A DNA stretch of 64,000 nt from positions 276,881 through 340,880 of the forward strand of contig NZ_AULB01000010.1 in the NCBI RefSeq assembly GCF_000425065.1, in the 5' to 3' direction. The stretch's first letter is position 1. Each line of letters opens with the position of its first letter. Source of the stretch: Actinomadura rifamycini DSM 43936. Its GTDB lineage: Bacteria; Actinomycetota; Actinomycetes; Streptosporangiales; Streptosporangiaceae. Below, one piece after another: positions 7,863 to 15,668 of this stretch. Both the position numbers and the translations under genes were made by a program. The notes beneath the pieces are model-generated. The model was not told the DNA's origin and ran no database searches. It saw nothing but the letters and a program-made list of their open reading frames with translations.

Positions 7863-9965
7863 GGGGGCCGGGCGGGCGGCGGGCTCCAGCCGCACCGCGC
7901 ACACCTTGAACTCGGGCATCCTGGACACCGGGTCGAGGGCCGGGTTGGTGAGCAGGTTCGCGCGCCCCTCCCCCGCCCAGTGGAACGGCATGAACACCGT
8001 GTCGGCGCGGACCGCCTCGGTGAGCCGCGCGGTCGCGAGCGCCGCGCCGCGGCGGCTGCGGACCCGCACCGCGTCGCCGTCCTCGACGCCCAGGCGTCCG
8101 GCCAGGTCGGGGTGCAGTTCGACGAACGGGCCCGGCTCGGCCTCGGCCAGCGCCGGGACGCGCCGGGTCTGCGCGCCCGACTGGTAGTGCGCCAGGACCC
8201 GCCCGGTCGTGAGGTACACGGGGTAGTCGGCGTCGACCTCCTCCTCGGGGCCCCGGTGCCCGACCGGGACGAACCGGGCGCGCCCGTCGGGCGTCGGGAA
8301 CCGGTCCAGGAACGGGCGGGGGGTGCCGGGGTGGTCCGGCGACGGGCACGGCCAGAAGACGCCGCCCTCCCGCTCGATCCGCCCGTAGTCGATGCCGGAG
8401 TAGTCGGCGGGGCCGCCCGCGCTCGCGCGGCGCAGCTCGGCGAACACCTCCGCCGGGTCGTCCGGCCAGTCCCCCGGGGCGTCCAGCCGCCGCGCCAGGT
8501 CCGCCAGGACGGCCAGGTCGGTGCGGACGCCCTCCGGCGGGGCGAGCGCCCGCCTGCGGCGCAGCACCCGGCCCTCCAGGTTCGTCATCGTCCCGGACTC
8601 CTCGGCCCACTGCGCCGCCGGGAGCACCACGTCGGCGCGCGCGGCCGTCTCCGACGGGACGAAGTCGGCGACCACCAGCAGGTCGAGCGCGGCGAGGCGC
8701 TCCTCGACGGCCGCGGCGTCCGGGGCCGACACCACCGGGTTCGAGCCGAACAGCAGCAGCGCGCGCGGGCCGGCGGGCCCGCCGAGCGCCGACAGCAGCT
8801 CGTGCGCGGACCGTCCGGGGCCGGGCAGGGAGTCGGGATCGACGCCCCACACCCGCGCGACGTGCTCCCGCGCGGCGGGGTCGTCGATGCGCCGGTAGCC
8901 GGGGAGCTGGTCGGCCTTCTGCCCGTGCTCGCGGCCGCCCTGCCCGTTGCCCTGCCCGGTGAGGCATCCGTACCCCGACCCGGCGCGGCCCGGCAGCCCG
9001 AGCGCCAGCGCGAGGTTGATGAACGCGGTGACGGTGTCGGTGCCGTGGGCGTGCTGCTCGGCGCCCCGCCCGGTGAGGACGTGCGCGCGCTCGGCGCCCG
9101 CCAGGAGCCGGACGGCCTCGCGCATCTCCGGGACGGGCACGCCGGTGATCCGCTCGACGCGGTCCGGCCAGTAGGAGTTGACGGCCGTGCGGACGGCGTC
9201 GAACCCGGTGGTGCGGGCCGCGATGTAGGCGTGGTCGGCGAGGTTCTCGGCGAGGACCAGGTGCAGCAGCCCGTTGGCGAGCGCCAGGTCGGTGCCCGGG
9301 AGCGGCTGCAGGTGCAGGTCGGCCTGCCGGGCGGTGGCGCTGCGGCGCGGATCGACCACGACGAGGGCGCCGCCGCGGTCGCGCATCGCGGTGAGGTGCC
9401 GCATGAACGGCGGCATGGTCTCGGCGACGTTCCCGCCGGCCAGCAGGACCGCGCCGGACTCGGCGAGGTCGGTGACCGGACCGGGCAGCCCGCGGTCCAT
9501 CCCGAACGCGCGCCCGCCCGCCGCCGCGGCCGACGACATGCAGAACCGCCCGTTGTAGTCGATCTGCGAGGTGCCGAGCGCGACCCGGGCGAACTTCCCG
9601 AGCGTGTACGCCTTCTCGTTCGTCAGGGACCCGCCGCCGAACACCGCGACGGCGTCCGGCCCGTGCGCGGCCCGCAGCCCGCGCAGCTCCCCCGCGACGC
9701 GGTCGAGCGCCTCGTCCCACGTGCACGGCTCCAGCGGCGCGTCCCGTCCCGCGCGCATCAGCGGCGCCGTGAGCCGGTCCGGGACGGTGAGCAGCTCCGC
9801 CGACGTCCAGCCCTTGCGGCACAGCCCGCCCTGGTTGGCGGGGACGTCGTCGCGCGGCGTCACCTCGACGGGCGGCGAGGCGGGCGGCGCTCCGGGGGCC
9901 GCGAGGCGGAGGGTCATGCCGCACTGCAGGGCGCAGTACGGGCAGTGCGTGGGTGTCCCGATCAT
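7848..9965 (-). CDS. nasA: assimilatory nitrate reductase catalytic subunit (molybdopterin oxidoreductase)
   Basis: This cytoplasmic enzyme reduces nitrate to nitrite. The 705-residue protein starts with the [4Fe-4S] ligand pattern CPYCALQCGM (Cys 8, 11, 15) and GGLCRKGW. The bis-MGD domains follow, with YNGRFCMSSAAAAGG, GGNVAETMPP, SGYGCLTGQGNGQGGREHGQ and PVYLTTGRVLAHYQSG, and the C-terminal MopB domain ends EFKVCAVRLEP. It has no Tat signal and no C-terminal [2Fe-2S] domain, which fits the assimilatory NasA of streptomycetes. A GlnR-like element lies 24 bp upstream, and nirD and nnaR follow in the same direction. Confidence 0.9.
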   Translation of the reverse strand: MIGTPTHCPYCALQCGMTLRLAAPGAPPASPPVEVTPRDDVPANQGGLCRKGWTSAELLTVPDRLTAPLMRAGRDAPLEPCTWDEALDRVAGELRGLRAAHGPDAVAVFGGGSLTNEKAYTLGKFARVALGTSQIDYNGRFCMSSAAAAGGRAFGMDRGLPGPVTDLAESGAVLLAGGNVAETMPPFMRHLTAMRDRGGALVVVDPRRSATARQADLHLQPLPGTDLALANGLLHLVLAENLADHAYIAARTTGFDAVRTAVNSYWPDRVERITGVPVPEMREAVRLLAGAERAHVLTGRGAEQHAHGTDTVTAFINLALALGLPGRAGSGYGCLTGQGNGQGGREHGQKADQLPGYRRIDDPAAREHVARVWGVDPDSLPGPGRSAHELLSALGGPAGPRALLLFGSNPVVSAPDAAAVEERLAALDLLVVADFVPSETAARADVVLPAAQWAEESGTMTNLEGRVLRRRRALAPPEGVRTDLAVLADLARRLDAPGDWPDDPAEVFAELRRASAGGPADYSGIDYGRIEREGGVFWPCPSPDHPGTPRPFLDRFPTPDGRARFVPVGHRGPEEEVDADYPVYLTTGRVLAHYQSGAQTRRVPALAEAEPGPFVELHPDLAGRLGVEDGDAVRVRSRRGAALATARLTEAVRADTVFMPFHWAGEGRANLLTNPALDPVSRMPEFKVCAVRLEPAARPAPVSVF

Positions 9966-9988
9966 GTCGGCGAGCGTGCCCGTGGGCC

Positions 9989-10037
9989 GTTTCGCGGCCG
10001 ATTCCCGCAGATGACCGCCGTGTTAAAAGGCATTCAC
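9989..10037 (-). promoter_or_regulatory. GlnR-like operator upstream of nasA (five boxes, 11-bp period)
   Basis: On the minus strand the boxes are GTGAA, TTAAC, GTCAT, GAATC, GAAAC at exact 11-base steps, matching the nirD copy position by position. It ends 23 bases before the nasA ATG. Nitrogen-starvation control by GlnR, possibly with NnaR, is inferred. Confidence 0.65.
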
Positions 10038-10246
10038 GCAGTGCGCACGGCGGCCGTTCGGCGCCGACCGGAGGCGCGGCGATGGCGGATTCTGACGATC
10101 TCGTGTCAAGCGTTGTCGAACGCTGTCATGGCCGTTTCGTCGCCTTTCACCCGATTACCGAACGGATTCGCGGTGACCCCGCGGCGCCCCGGAACGATGC
10201 GGCCCCGGCCGCCGACCCCGTCCTGCCGCCCCACCAAGATCGCGCC

Positions 10247-10252
10247 TAACCT
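10247..10252 (+). promoter_or_regulatory. -10 element of a leaderless Nudix gene promoter
   Basis: TAACCT ends six bases before the ATG at 10259, and no Shine-Dalgarno sequence is present. Transcription is expected to start at the start codon. The -35 region is not recognisable. Confidence 0.55.
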
Positions 10253-10258
10253 CGGTAC

Positions 10259-10762
10259 ATGCCCGACCTTGCCTACTACGCCTCACTGCCGCGCTCCCGC
10301 GGCGCCGCGGCGGCCCTGCTCCTGGACGACCTCGGGCGGGTCCTGCTGGTCAAGCCGACCTACAGCGAGGGCTGGTTCCTCCCCGGCGGCGTCATCGAGG
10401 CGGACGAGTCCCCCCTGTCGGCCTGCCTGCGCGAATGCGAGGAGGAACTCGGCCTCGTCCCGCGCCTGGACGGCCTGGCCTGCGTCGACTGGGGCTCGCC
10501 CCGCGCGGACGGCGTCGACTCGGTCAACGTCTTCGTCTTCGGCGGCTCCATCACCGGCACGGAGGCCGACGCGATCCGGCTGCCGCCCGACGAGCTGTCC
10601 GACCACGTCCTGGTCGCGCCGGAGAAGATCCCCGAGCTGGCCCCGCCGCACGTCGCCCGCCGGATGGCGCCCGCGCTGCGCGCCATGGCCGAGGGCCGCG
10701 CCGTCTACCTCGAGGACGGCATCGAGCAGCCGTTCGGCACCCCCGCCCTCGGCCGCCGCTGA
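10259..10762 (+). CDS. Nudix hydrolase
   Basis: The 167-residue enzyme should hydrolyse a nucleoside diphosphate linked to another moiety; the substrate is unknown. The complete Nudix box is present: GVIEADE, seven residues, then RECEEELGL (GX5EX7REUXEEXGU), at about residues 42-64. The preceding beta strand AAALLLDDLGRVLLVKPTYSEGWFLPGG is typical. The start lies six bases after a -10-like TAACCT. It faces away from nasA across a 293-bp region and converges on the Cys-rich gene at a small hairpin. No functional link to nitrate assimilation is visible. Confidence 0.88.
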   Translation: MPDLAYYASLPRSRGAAAALLLDDLGRVLLVKPTYSEGWFLPGGVIEADESPLSACLRECEEELGLVPRLDGLACVDWGSPRADGVDSVNVFVFGGSITGTEADAIRLPPDELSDHVLVAPEKIPELAPPHVARRMAPALRAMAEGRAVYLEDGIEQPFGTPALGRR

Positions 10763-10769
10763 CCGCCGC

Positions 10770-10786
10770 TCCGGCCTCAGGCCGGA
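10770..10786. terminator. small hairpin between convergent Nudix and Cys-rich genes
   Basis: TCCGGCC and GGCCGGA form a perfect 7-bp stem around a three-base loop just past the Nudix stop. It overlaps the stop region of the minus-strand gene. It is short, so termination strength is uncertain. Confidence 0.45.
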
Positions 10787-11025
10787 ACGGCGTCCTTGAT
10801 CTGCCTGCCGCGCTCCGGGTCGGCGACCCGCGCGCAGTGGGCGCAGCAGTACCAGTGCCCGTCCACGTCGACGCCGTGCCCCATGATGCGGCACTCGCAG
10901 TTCTCGCACACCGGCGCCATCCGGCTCACGGCGCACTCGAACGAGTCGAACGTGTGCACCTGCCCCTGCGCGTGGACCTCGAAGGACATGTCGTAGTCGT
11001 TCCCGCAGACCTCGCAGACCGCCAT
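10777..11025 (-). CDS. small Cys-rich zinc-binding (metallothionein/LIM-like) protein
   Basis: The 82-residue protein has nine cysteines arranged as CEVCGN, FEC, CENCEC and CCAHC with interspersed His and Asp. The pattern suggests two zinc sites and resembles the prokaryotic metallothionein-like family common in actinobacteria. The core FEVHAQGQVHTFDSFECAVSRMAPVCENC is typical of that family. The ATG at 11025 follows GGAAGGGG. It lies downstream of narK but a strong hairpin separates them, so it is probably transcribed alone. A role as a metal buffer or a protein-interaction module is possible; nothing in the context decides. Confidence 0.75.
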   Translation of the reverse strand: MAVCEVCGNDYDMSFEVHAQGQVHTFDSFECAVSRMAPVCENCECRIMGHGVDVDGHWYCCAHCARVADPERGRQIKDAVPA

Positions 11026-11096
11026 TGCCGTTCCCCTTCCTCCGTCGCGTGGCGTGACGTCCCCCTACCCGCGAACGACGCCCGTACCCGCCGAAG

Positions 11097-11137
11097 CGCC
11101 GGGGGCCGCCCCCCACCCCTGGCGGCGGCCCCCGGCG
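11097..11137 (-). terminator. terminator of narK
   Basis: A perfect 14-bp GC stem (11097-11110 with 11124-11137) with a 13-base loop lies 35 bases beyond the narK stop. It separates narK from the Cys-rich gene. Confidence 0.75.
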
Positions 11138-11171
11138 GGCTCTCAACGGGCCGCGCGCGGCCCCGGCCGGG

Positions 11172-12563
11172 TCACACCCCGGCCTCCGCCAGGCTCATGT
11201 GCCGGTCCCCGAGCCGCACCCGGCGCATGTACACGGCCCAGGTCAGCACCAGGCACAGGCCGTAGAACACCGCGAGCGCGACCAGCGCCGGGGCGATGCC
11301 CCCGGTCCGCTCCACCGAGATCCGGAAGGTCTGCTGGATGAGCGCGCCGCCGAGCGCGCCCACGGCGGAGATGAGCCCGATCGCCGCGGCCGCCTCCCGC
11401 CGCGCCGCCGCCAGCGCCCGGTCCCGGGCCTCCCGGCCGGCCGCGGCGGTGCGCGCCGCCGCCCGCGTCCGGAAGATCGACGGGATCATCTTGTAGGTCG
11501 AGCCGTTCCCGATGCCGGTGGAGGCGAACACCCACAGGAACGCGCCGAGGAACAGCCCCCACGACCCCGTGTTCACGCCGGCCCAGACCGCGACGACGCC
11601 CAGCCCCATCCCCAGGAAGTTCCAGAACGTGACGGCCGTCCCGCCGAACCGGTCGGCCATCCAGCCGCCGAGGGGCCGCGCCGCCGACCCGACCAGGGCG
11701 CCGATCCAGATGTAGTTGGACGCGTCGACCTCGGGGAACTGGTTCCCGATCAGCACGCCGAACGAGAACGAGTACCCGATGAAAGAGCCGAACGTCGCGA
11801 TGTACAGCACCGCCATGACGACCGTGTGCGGCCGGGCGGCGATCCGCCCCATCTCCGCCATCGTGTAGGACCGGCTCGCCCCCGCCAGGTTGTCCATGAA
11901 GAGGTAGGCCCCGGCGGCCGCCGCCAGGATCAGCGGCATCCACACCCAGCCGACCGCGATGAGGCCGAAGGCGACGATCAGCGGCGGCATCGTCAGCTGC
12001 GTGACGCTCACCCCCACGTTGCCGCCCGCCGCGTTCAGCCCCAGCGGCAGCCCCTGCTTCGCCGTCGGGTAGAAGTGCGCGATGTTCGACATCGAGGAGG
12101 CGAAGTTGCCGCCGCCGAGCCCGGTCGTCGCGGCGATCAGCAGCAGCGCCCAGAACGGCAGCCCGGGATTGGCGATCGCGAACACGAACAGGCCGCACGG
12201 GATCAGCAGCAGCAACCCGCTGACGACCGTCCAGTTGCGCCCGCCGAACCTCGCCGGGCCGAACGTGTACGGGATCCGCAGCAGCGCGCCCACCAGGTTC
12301 GGCAGCGTCGTCAGCCAGAGGGTCTGCCCCACCGACAGCGCCGTGCCGTTGTCCGCCAGGTGCAGGACGGCGATGCTCCACAGCAGCCAGACGCAGAACC
12401 CGAGGTGCTCGGTGAAGATCGAGAACACCAGGTTGCGGGTGGCGACCCGCCGTCCCGTGCGCTCCCAGAACTCCTCGTCCTCGGGATCCCAGTGATCGAT
12501 CCACCGGCCGCCCCGCCGCGCCGCCTCCGGCCGCGCGGCGGCCTCGTCGGTCACCGCCGTCAT
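11172..12563 (-). CDS. narK: nitrate/nitrite MFS transporter
   Basis: The 463-residue inner-membrane protein belongs to the nitrate/nitrite porter branch of the major facilitator superfamily and moves nitrate in and/or nitrite out. Both nitrate signatures are visible: GGGNFASSMSNIAHFYP in the N-terminal half and GNGSTYKMIPSIF in the C-terminal half. About 12 hydrophobic helices are present. The ATG at 12563 follows GGAGGGA with a six-base spacer; an upstream ATG at 12593 lacks one. It belongs functionally with nasA, nirD and nnaR, but I find no copy of their GlnR-like element in front of it. Confidence 0.9.
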   Translation of the reverse strand: MTAVTDEAAARPEAARRGGRWIDHWDPEDEEFWERTGRRVATRNLVFSIFTEHLGFCVWLLWSIAVLHLADNGTALSVGQTLWLTTLPNLVGALLRIPYTFGPARFGGRNWTVVSGLLLLIPCGLFVFAIANPGLPFWALLLIAATTGLGGGNFASSMSNIAHFYPTAKQGLPLGLNAAGGNVGVSVTQLTMPPLIVAFGLIAVGWVWMPLILAAAAGAYLFMDNLAGASRSYTMAEMGRIAARPHTVVMAVLYIATFGSFIGYSFSFGVLIGNQFPEVDASNYIWIGALVGSAARPLGGWMADRFGGTAVTFWNFLGMGLGVVAVWAGVNTGSWGLFLGAFLWVFASTGIGNGSTYKMIPSIFRTRAAARTAAAGREARDRALAAARREAAAAIGLISAVGALGGALIQQTFRISVERTGGIAPALVALAVFYGLCLVLTWAVYMRRVRLGDRHMSLAEAGV

Positions 12564-12694
12564 GCTCGGTCCCTCCAGACGTCTCGTGGACACCCGAAGG
12601 ACGGTAGGAACGGCGGATTACACCGGACGGCGCGGCGCGTGCACGCGCTGCTACATACTCCGCACAACCCCGCCCAGGGGGCTGTGAGGGCGGC

Positions 12695-13441
12695 TCACCC
12701 GGAGCCGGGCCCGCGGGGCGAGCGGACGCGCCGCGCCCGGCCCGGCGCCTGCCGGCCCGTCCGCGCCCGCGCCGCCGCGGCCCCGGGCGTCCCGCCGGTG
12801 CGTCCGTCCGGGACGGCGTCGGGCTCCGGCCAGCGCGGCGAGCGGCCCGACGCGCGCAGCACCGCCTCCCACCCCTCGCCCGAGGCCAGCGGCAGGTGCG
12901 GGACGCCCCAGTGCCACGCCGACACGAGCAGGTCGGGATCGCGCGGCCGGTAGTCGGTGCCGAGGGCCCGGGCCATGTCCCACGCGTGCAGGTGCCACTC
13001 CACGCACGCGGCGCCCGCATGGTCGCCCACGGTGTACTTGGTGCCCCGGTAGATCAGGTGGGTGCGGTCCCACATGTCGGGCATCAGGTCGGCGTACGCG
13101 CCCGCCGACACACCGAACGCCATGATCCGGTCGGGGCCCGAGTCGGGCGGCAGCACCGCCAGCTCGGCCGCGTTCTGCCGCGCCTGCTGCCGGATCAGCA
13201 CGGCCGTCGCGGCCTCCTGGGCGAACAGCTTCGCGAGCCGGCTGTCCGGCGCGTCCTGCAGGTACTCCAGGAAGTTCTCGGCGACGCACCGCAGATGGCC
13301 GGCGAGGTCGATCAGCTGCCAGTCCGAGCACGGCGTCGGGACGTCCCAGTCGCCGGCCCGGCCCGCCAGCTCCCGGATCGCCCGCACCCCGTCCTGGTAG
13401 GACTCGAGTACGCGGCACCGGTCCGGCGGCGTGCGCTCCAC
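12695..13441 (-). CDS. maleylpyruvate isomerase/DinB-family protein, probably mycothiol-dependent
   Basis: The 248-residue protein belongs to the mycothiol-dependent maleylpyruvate isomerase superfamily (DinB-like four-helix bundle). It shows the typical WDVPTPCSDWQLIDLAGHL start, a conserved His in VEWHLHAWDMARALG, and a C-terminal region rich in Pro, Arg and Gly. The metal-binding His residues sit where the family expects them (AGHL, EWHLHAWD). GTG at 13441 is chosen because GGGGGAAG lies seven bases upstream; an in-frame ATG at 13558 would add a low-complexity stretch. The substrate is unknown. It stands alone between narK and an unrelated hypothetical gene. Confidence 0.72.
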   Translation of the reverse strand: MERTPPDRCRVLESYQDGVRAIRELAGRAGDWDVPTPCSDWQLIDLAGHLRCVAENFLEYLQDAPDSRLAKLFAQEAATAVLIRQQARQNAAELAVLPPDSGPDRIMAFGVSAGAYADLMPDMWDRTHLIYRGTKYTVGDHAGAACVEWHLHAWDMARALGTDYRPRDPDLLVSAWHWGVPHLPLASGEGWEAVLRASGRSPRWPEPDAVPDGRTGGTPGAAAARARTGRQAPGRARRVRSPRGPGSG

Positions 13442-13690
13442 GTGACTTCCCCCCGCGTCCAGAGCACCTGTGCCCTCTCCACCGGGACGTCCTCCCGCCC
13501 GCGAACGCGCGGCGGCGGGCGGGTCGCCCCGGTGCTCCCCGAGAGGGCAGACTCTCAAAGTTCGGTGGCCGGTGCCACCCGGTGACGCTGTGTCGCCCCA
13601 CGTCCGGGCCCCGTCGCCCGCCCCTCCCCCGGGGCGGGCGCCTCCGGACGCGGGCCGACCGCGACCGTGAAAATCTCGACCGTCAGGCCG

Positions 13691-13749
13691 TACCCGTCAG
13701 GCCCGTGCCCGTCAGACCCGTGCCCGTCAGACCCGTGCCCGTCAGACCG
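13691..13749. repeat. 15-bp tandem repeat downstream of a hypothetical gene
   Basis: About four copies of a 15-base unit, best read as CCCGTGCCCGTCAGA, run up to and slightly into the 3' end of the gene ending at 13742. The last three copies are nearly exact. I see no coding role on either strand that I trust. Confidence 0.75.
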
Positions 13750-14158
13750 CGGCGGTCGGCTGCGTGCGGAAGCCCAGCCGGTGCGCCTCGCGCGCCGTGC
13801 GGAGCCGGTCGACCTCGTCGGTCCACGGGCGGACGGACGGCGTCGCCTTCGCCTTCCGCGCCGCGATCTCGGCGGCGCGCTGGGCCTTGGCGTCCTGCGG
13901 GTCGGGCGCGTACACCTTCGGGCCCATCGCGGCGCGCTCGGCGGCCTCCGCGGCGGTGAGCGCCTCGGTCAGCGCCCGGTCGAACGCGACGGTCAGCTCC
14001 CGCAGCTCCTCCGGCGGGACCGCGCCGCCCTGCGCCTCGCGCAGCGCCCGCTCCGCCTCGTTGGCCGCGGCGAGCCGCTCGGTGTACCCGGCGGCCAACT
14101 CCCGGTCGGCCTCGTGCAACTCCGCGACGTCCTTGCTGACCCGGCGGCCCAGCGGCAT
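13742..14158 (-). CDS. hypothetical coiled-coil protein
   Basis: I do not recognise this 138-residue protein. It is highly charged and Ala-rich, with a long predicted helix from about residue 8 to 105 (DVAELHEADRELAAGYTERLAAANEAERALREAQ and later EIAARKAKA), consistent with a coiled coil, and no membrane segment. The C-terminal part (VRPWTDEVDRLRTAREAHRLGF) is slightly more conserved-looking. The ATG at 14158 has GAGGGA upstream. It diverges from the tetR gene at 14430, so the TTAC-N3-GTAA operator at 14289-14304 may control it. A 15-bp tandem repeat begins at its stop codon. Confidence 0.65.
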   Translation of the reverse strand: MPLGRRVSKDVAELHEADRELAAGYTERLAAANEAERALREAQGGAVPPEELRELTVAFDRALTEALTAAEAAERAAMGPKVYAPDPQDAKAQRAAEIAARKAKATPSVRPWTDEVDRLRTAREAHRLGFRTQPTAAV

Positions 14159-14288
14159 GGTGCTCTCCCTCAAGCTCACGGTCTTCTGGATCGGTCCGGC
14201 CGTCCGGTCCCGCCGATCCGGCCCGTCCGATCGAGGCAAGCGTACGCGGGTGGCGGGCCCGTTGTGACGGGGGACACCGAAGTTCGGT

Positions 14289-14304
14289 CCTTTACGCAGT
14301 AAGG
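14289..14304. promoter_or_regulatory. TTAC-N3-GTAA operator, distal copy before tetR
   Basis: CCTTTACGCAGTAAGG is identical over 16 bases to the copy at 14407-14422 and lies in the 271-bp region between the divergent hypothetical gene and tetR. A position 131 bases from the hypothetical gene start suggests it may serve that promoter. Confidence 0.6.
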
Positions 14305-14406
14305 TCAGGGCGGTGGCCGAGGCCGGCACGACAGGGGGACGGCCCCGGGGCGGACATGATCGCCCGACTTTAGGCGCGCCCTGCGGCGTTTCGCCGCCGG
14401 GCCGGG

Positions 14407-14422
14407 CCTTTACGCAGTAAGG
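14407..14422 (+). promoter_or_regulatory. TTAC-N3-GTAA operator overlapping the tetR leaderless promoter
   Basis: CCTTTACGCAGTAAGG ends seven bases before the ATG at 14430. Its last bases form TAAGGT (14418-14423), a -10 box at the right distance for a leaderless transcript, so a repressor bound here would block RNA polymerase directly. This is the geometry of an autoregulated TetR gene. Confidence 0.65.
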
Positions 14423-14429
14423 TCTGGCC

Positions 14430-14999
14430 ATGGTCCGGCAACCTGCGATCAACGCGCGGAACCGCGCGCCGCTGTCCATCGAGCGCATCATCGAGGCCGC
14501 CCTGCACATCGTCGACGGGCAGGGGCTCGGCCGCCTCACCATGCGCCGCCTCGGCGACGCGCTGGAGGTGGAGGCGATGGCGATCTACCACCACCTCCCC
14601 CGCGGCAAGGAGCAGCTCCTCGACGGCCTCGTCGCCCACGTCGCCGCCGCGCCCGTCTCGGCGGACGTCCCGGACGGGCGCGCCGGGGACGTCCTGCGCG
14701 GCTGGGCGCGCGACTACCGCGCCCGGCTGCTCGAGCACGCCGGCGTCCTGCCCCTGGTCGTCACGCGCCGCAATCCCGCCGCGCTGACCGCGACCGTCGC
14801 GTCCCTGCGGGAGGCGCTGCGGCTCGGCGGCACCGCCGAGGACGCCGCCGCCGTCACCGCGCACACCCTGCTCGGCTACGTCATCGGGCACGCCGCGCTC
14901 GAGGTGCGCGGCACCGCCGAGGACGGCGCCGACCGCGCGGTGGACTGGGACGCCCGCTTCGACGCGGGACTCGGCGTCGTCCTGGCGGGCGTCCGGTAG
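14430..14999 (+). CDS. TetR family regulator with TetR_C-type ligand domain
   Basis: The 189-residue protein has an N-terminal helix-turn-helix (about 17-60: IERIIEAALHIVDGQGLGRLTMRRLGDALEVEAMAIYHHLPRGKEQLLDGL) and a C-terminal domain of the TetR-proper type (WARDYRARLLEHAGVLPLVVTRR...AHTLLGYVIGHAALE). Regulators with this domain usually respond to small aromatic or drug-like ligands. The promoter overlaps its own presumptive operator. No enzyme or pump lies beside it, but the same operator precedes the sigma factor gene 11 kb away. The ligand cannot be inferred. Confidence 0.85.
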   Translation: MVRQPAINARNRAPLSIERIIEAALHIVDGQGLGRLTMRRLGDALEVEAMAIYHHLPRGKEQLLDGLVAHVAAAPVSADVPDGRAGDVLRGWARDYRARLLEHAGVLPLVVTRRNPAALTATVASLREALRLGGTAEDAAAVTAHTLLGYVIGHAALEVRGTAEDGADRAVDWDARFDAGLGVVLAGVR

Positions 15000-15026
15000 G
15001 GGTCCGCGGGGGTCCCGGCCGCCGGT

Positions 15027-15668
15027 TCAGTCCTCGACGACGAGGATCTCCAGGTGGCGGGGGCCGTGCGGCCCCGGCACCCGCACCGACTCGACGTCGC
15101 GGGTGGCCGACGGGCCGCTGATCCAGGTCAGCGGGCGCGCCGGGTCGAGCCGCGCGACGACCTCCGGGACCGTCCCGGCGATCTGGTCGGCGTGAACGAC
15201 GCACAGGTGGTAGTCGGGCACGAGGGTCAGCGCGCGCCGCCCCTGCGCGCGGCCGCCGTCCAGCACGACCGTCCCGGTCCGCGCGACGGCCGCCGCGCAG
15301 CCCGTCACGACGCCGTCGGCCGCCGCGAGCGCCTCGGCGTCCAGGGCGGGCGCGTCGGCCAGCGCCCGCACCCCCTCCAGTTCGGCCAGCCACCCGAACG
15401 GCAGGTCGGCCGGGACGACGATCTGCTTCGCCTCCCGCCCCCACAGCGCGGCGGCGACGGCGGTGCCGACGTCGTCGGCGGCGACGTGCCGGACCGCGGC
15501 GCGGTTCTCGGCGACCCGCTCGGTGAACAGCGCGAGGACGTCCGCGCGGGACGCGGCCTCCTCCCCGGTGAGCCGCCGGTCGTAGCCGCGCGGCACCGGC
15601 GGGGCGGTGCCGCGCTCCCCGCCGAGGGCGTCGCGGCCCCGCCGCAGGATCTCGTCGCGGGCGCTCAC
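15027..15668 (-). CDS. lutC: lactate utilization protein C (LUD domain)
   Basis: LutC is the LUD-domain subunit of the LutABC iron-sulfur complex that oxidises L-lactate to pyruvate. The 213-residue protein is a single LUD domain (ALWGREAKQIVVPADLPFGWL, GCAAAVARTGTVVLDGG, LVPDYHLCVVHADQIAGTVPEVV, ISGPSATRDVE). GTG at 15668 overlaps the lutB stop by four bases, fixing the start and showing translational coupling. It is last in the leftward lutA-lutB-lutC operon. The final SGPSATRDVE...GPHGPRHLEILVVED segment is characteristic of the family. Confidence 0.9.
   Translation of the reverse strand: MSARDEILRRGRDALGGERGTAPPVPRGYDRRLTGEEAASRADVLALFTERVAENRAAVRHVAADDVGTAVAAALWGREAKQIVVPADLPFGWLAELEGVRALADAPALDAEALAAADGVVTGCAAAVARTGTVVLDGGRAQGRRALTLVPDYHLCVVHADQIAGTVPEVVARLDPARPLTWISGPSATRDVESVRVPGPHGPRHLEILVVED

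Noticed and set aside
7683..10799. A frame of about 1,000 codons on the + strand across nasA
   Set aside because: It reads as an antisense shadow of nasA with no domain signals, while the minus strand carries the molybdopterin oxidoreductase motifs.
12564..12694. A third GlnR-like element before narK
   Set aside because: I looked for GTnAC/GAAAC boxes at 11-bp steps on the minus strand and found none in phase.
13691..13749. CRISPR array
   Set aside because: The units are directly adjacent 15-mers without variable spacers, and no cas genes are in the window.
13667..14302. A + strand frame beginning with repeated PCPSD units
   Set aside because: The repeated units are only the translation of the 15-bp DNA repeat, and the rest mirrors the minus-strand coiled-coil gene, which has a ribosome-binding site and better composition.
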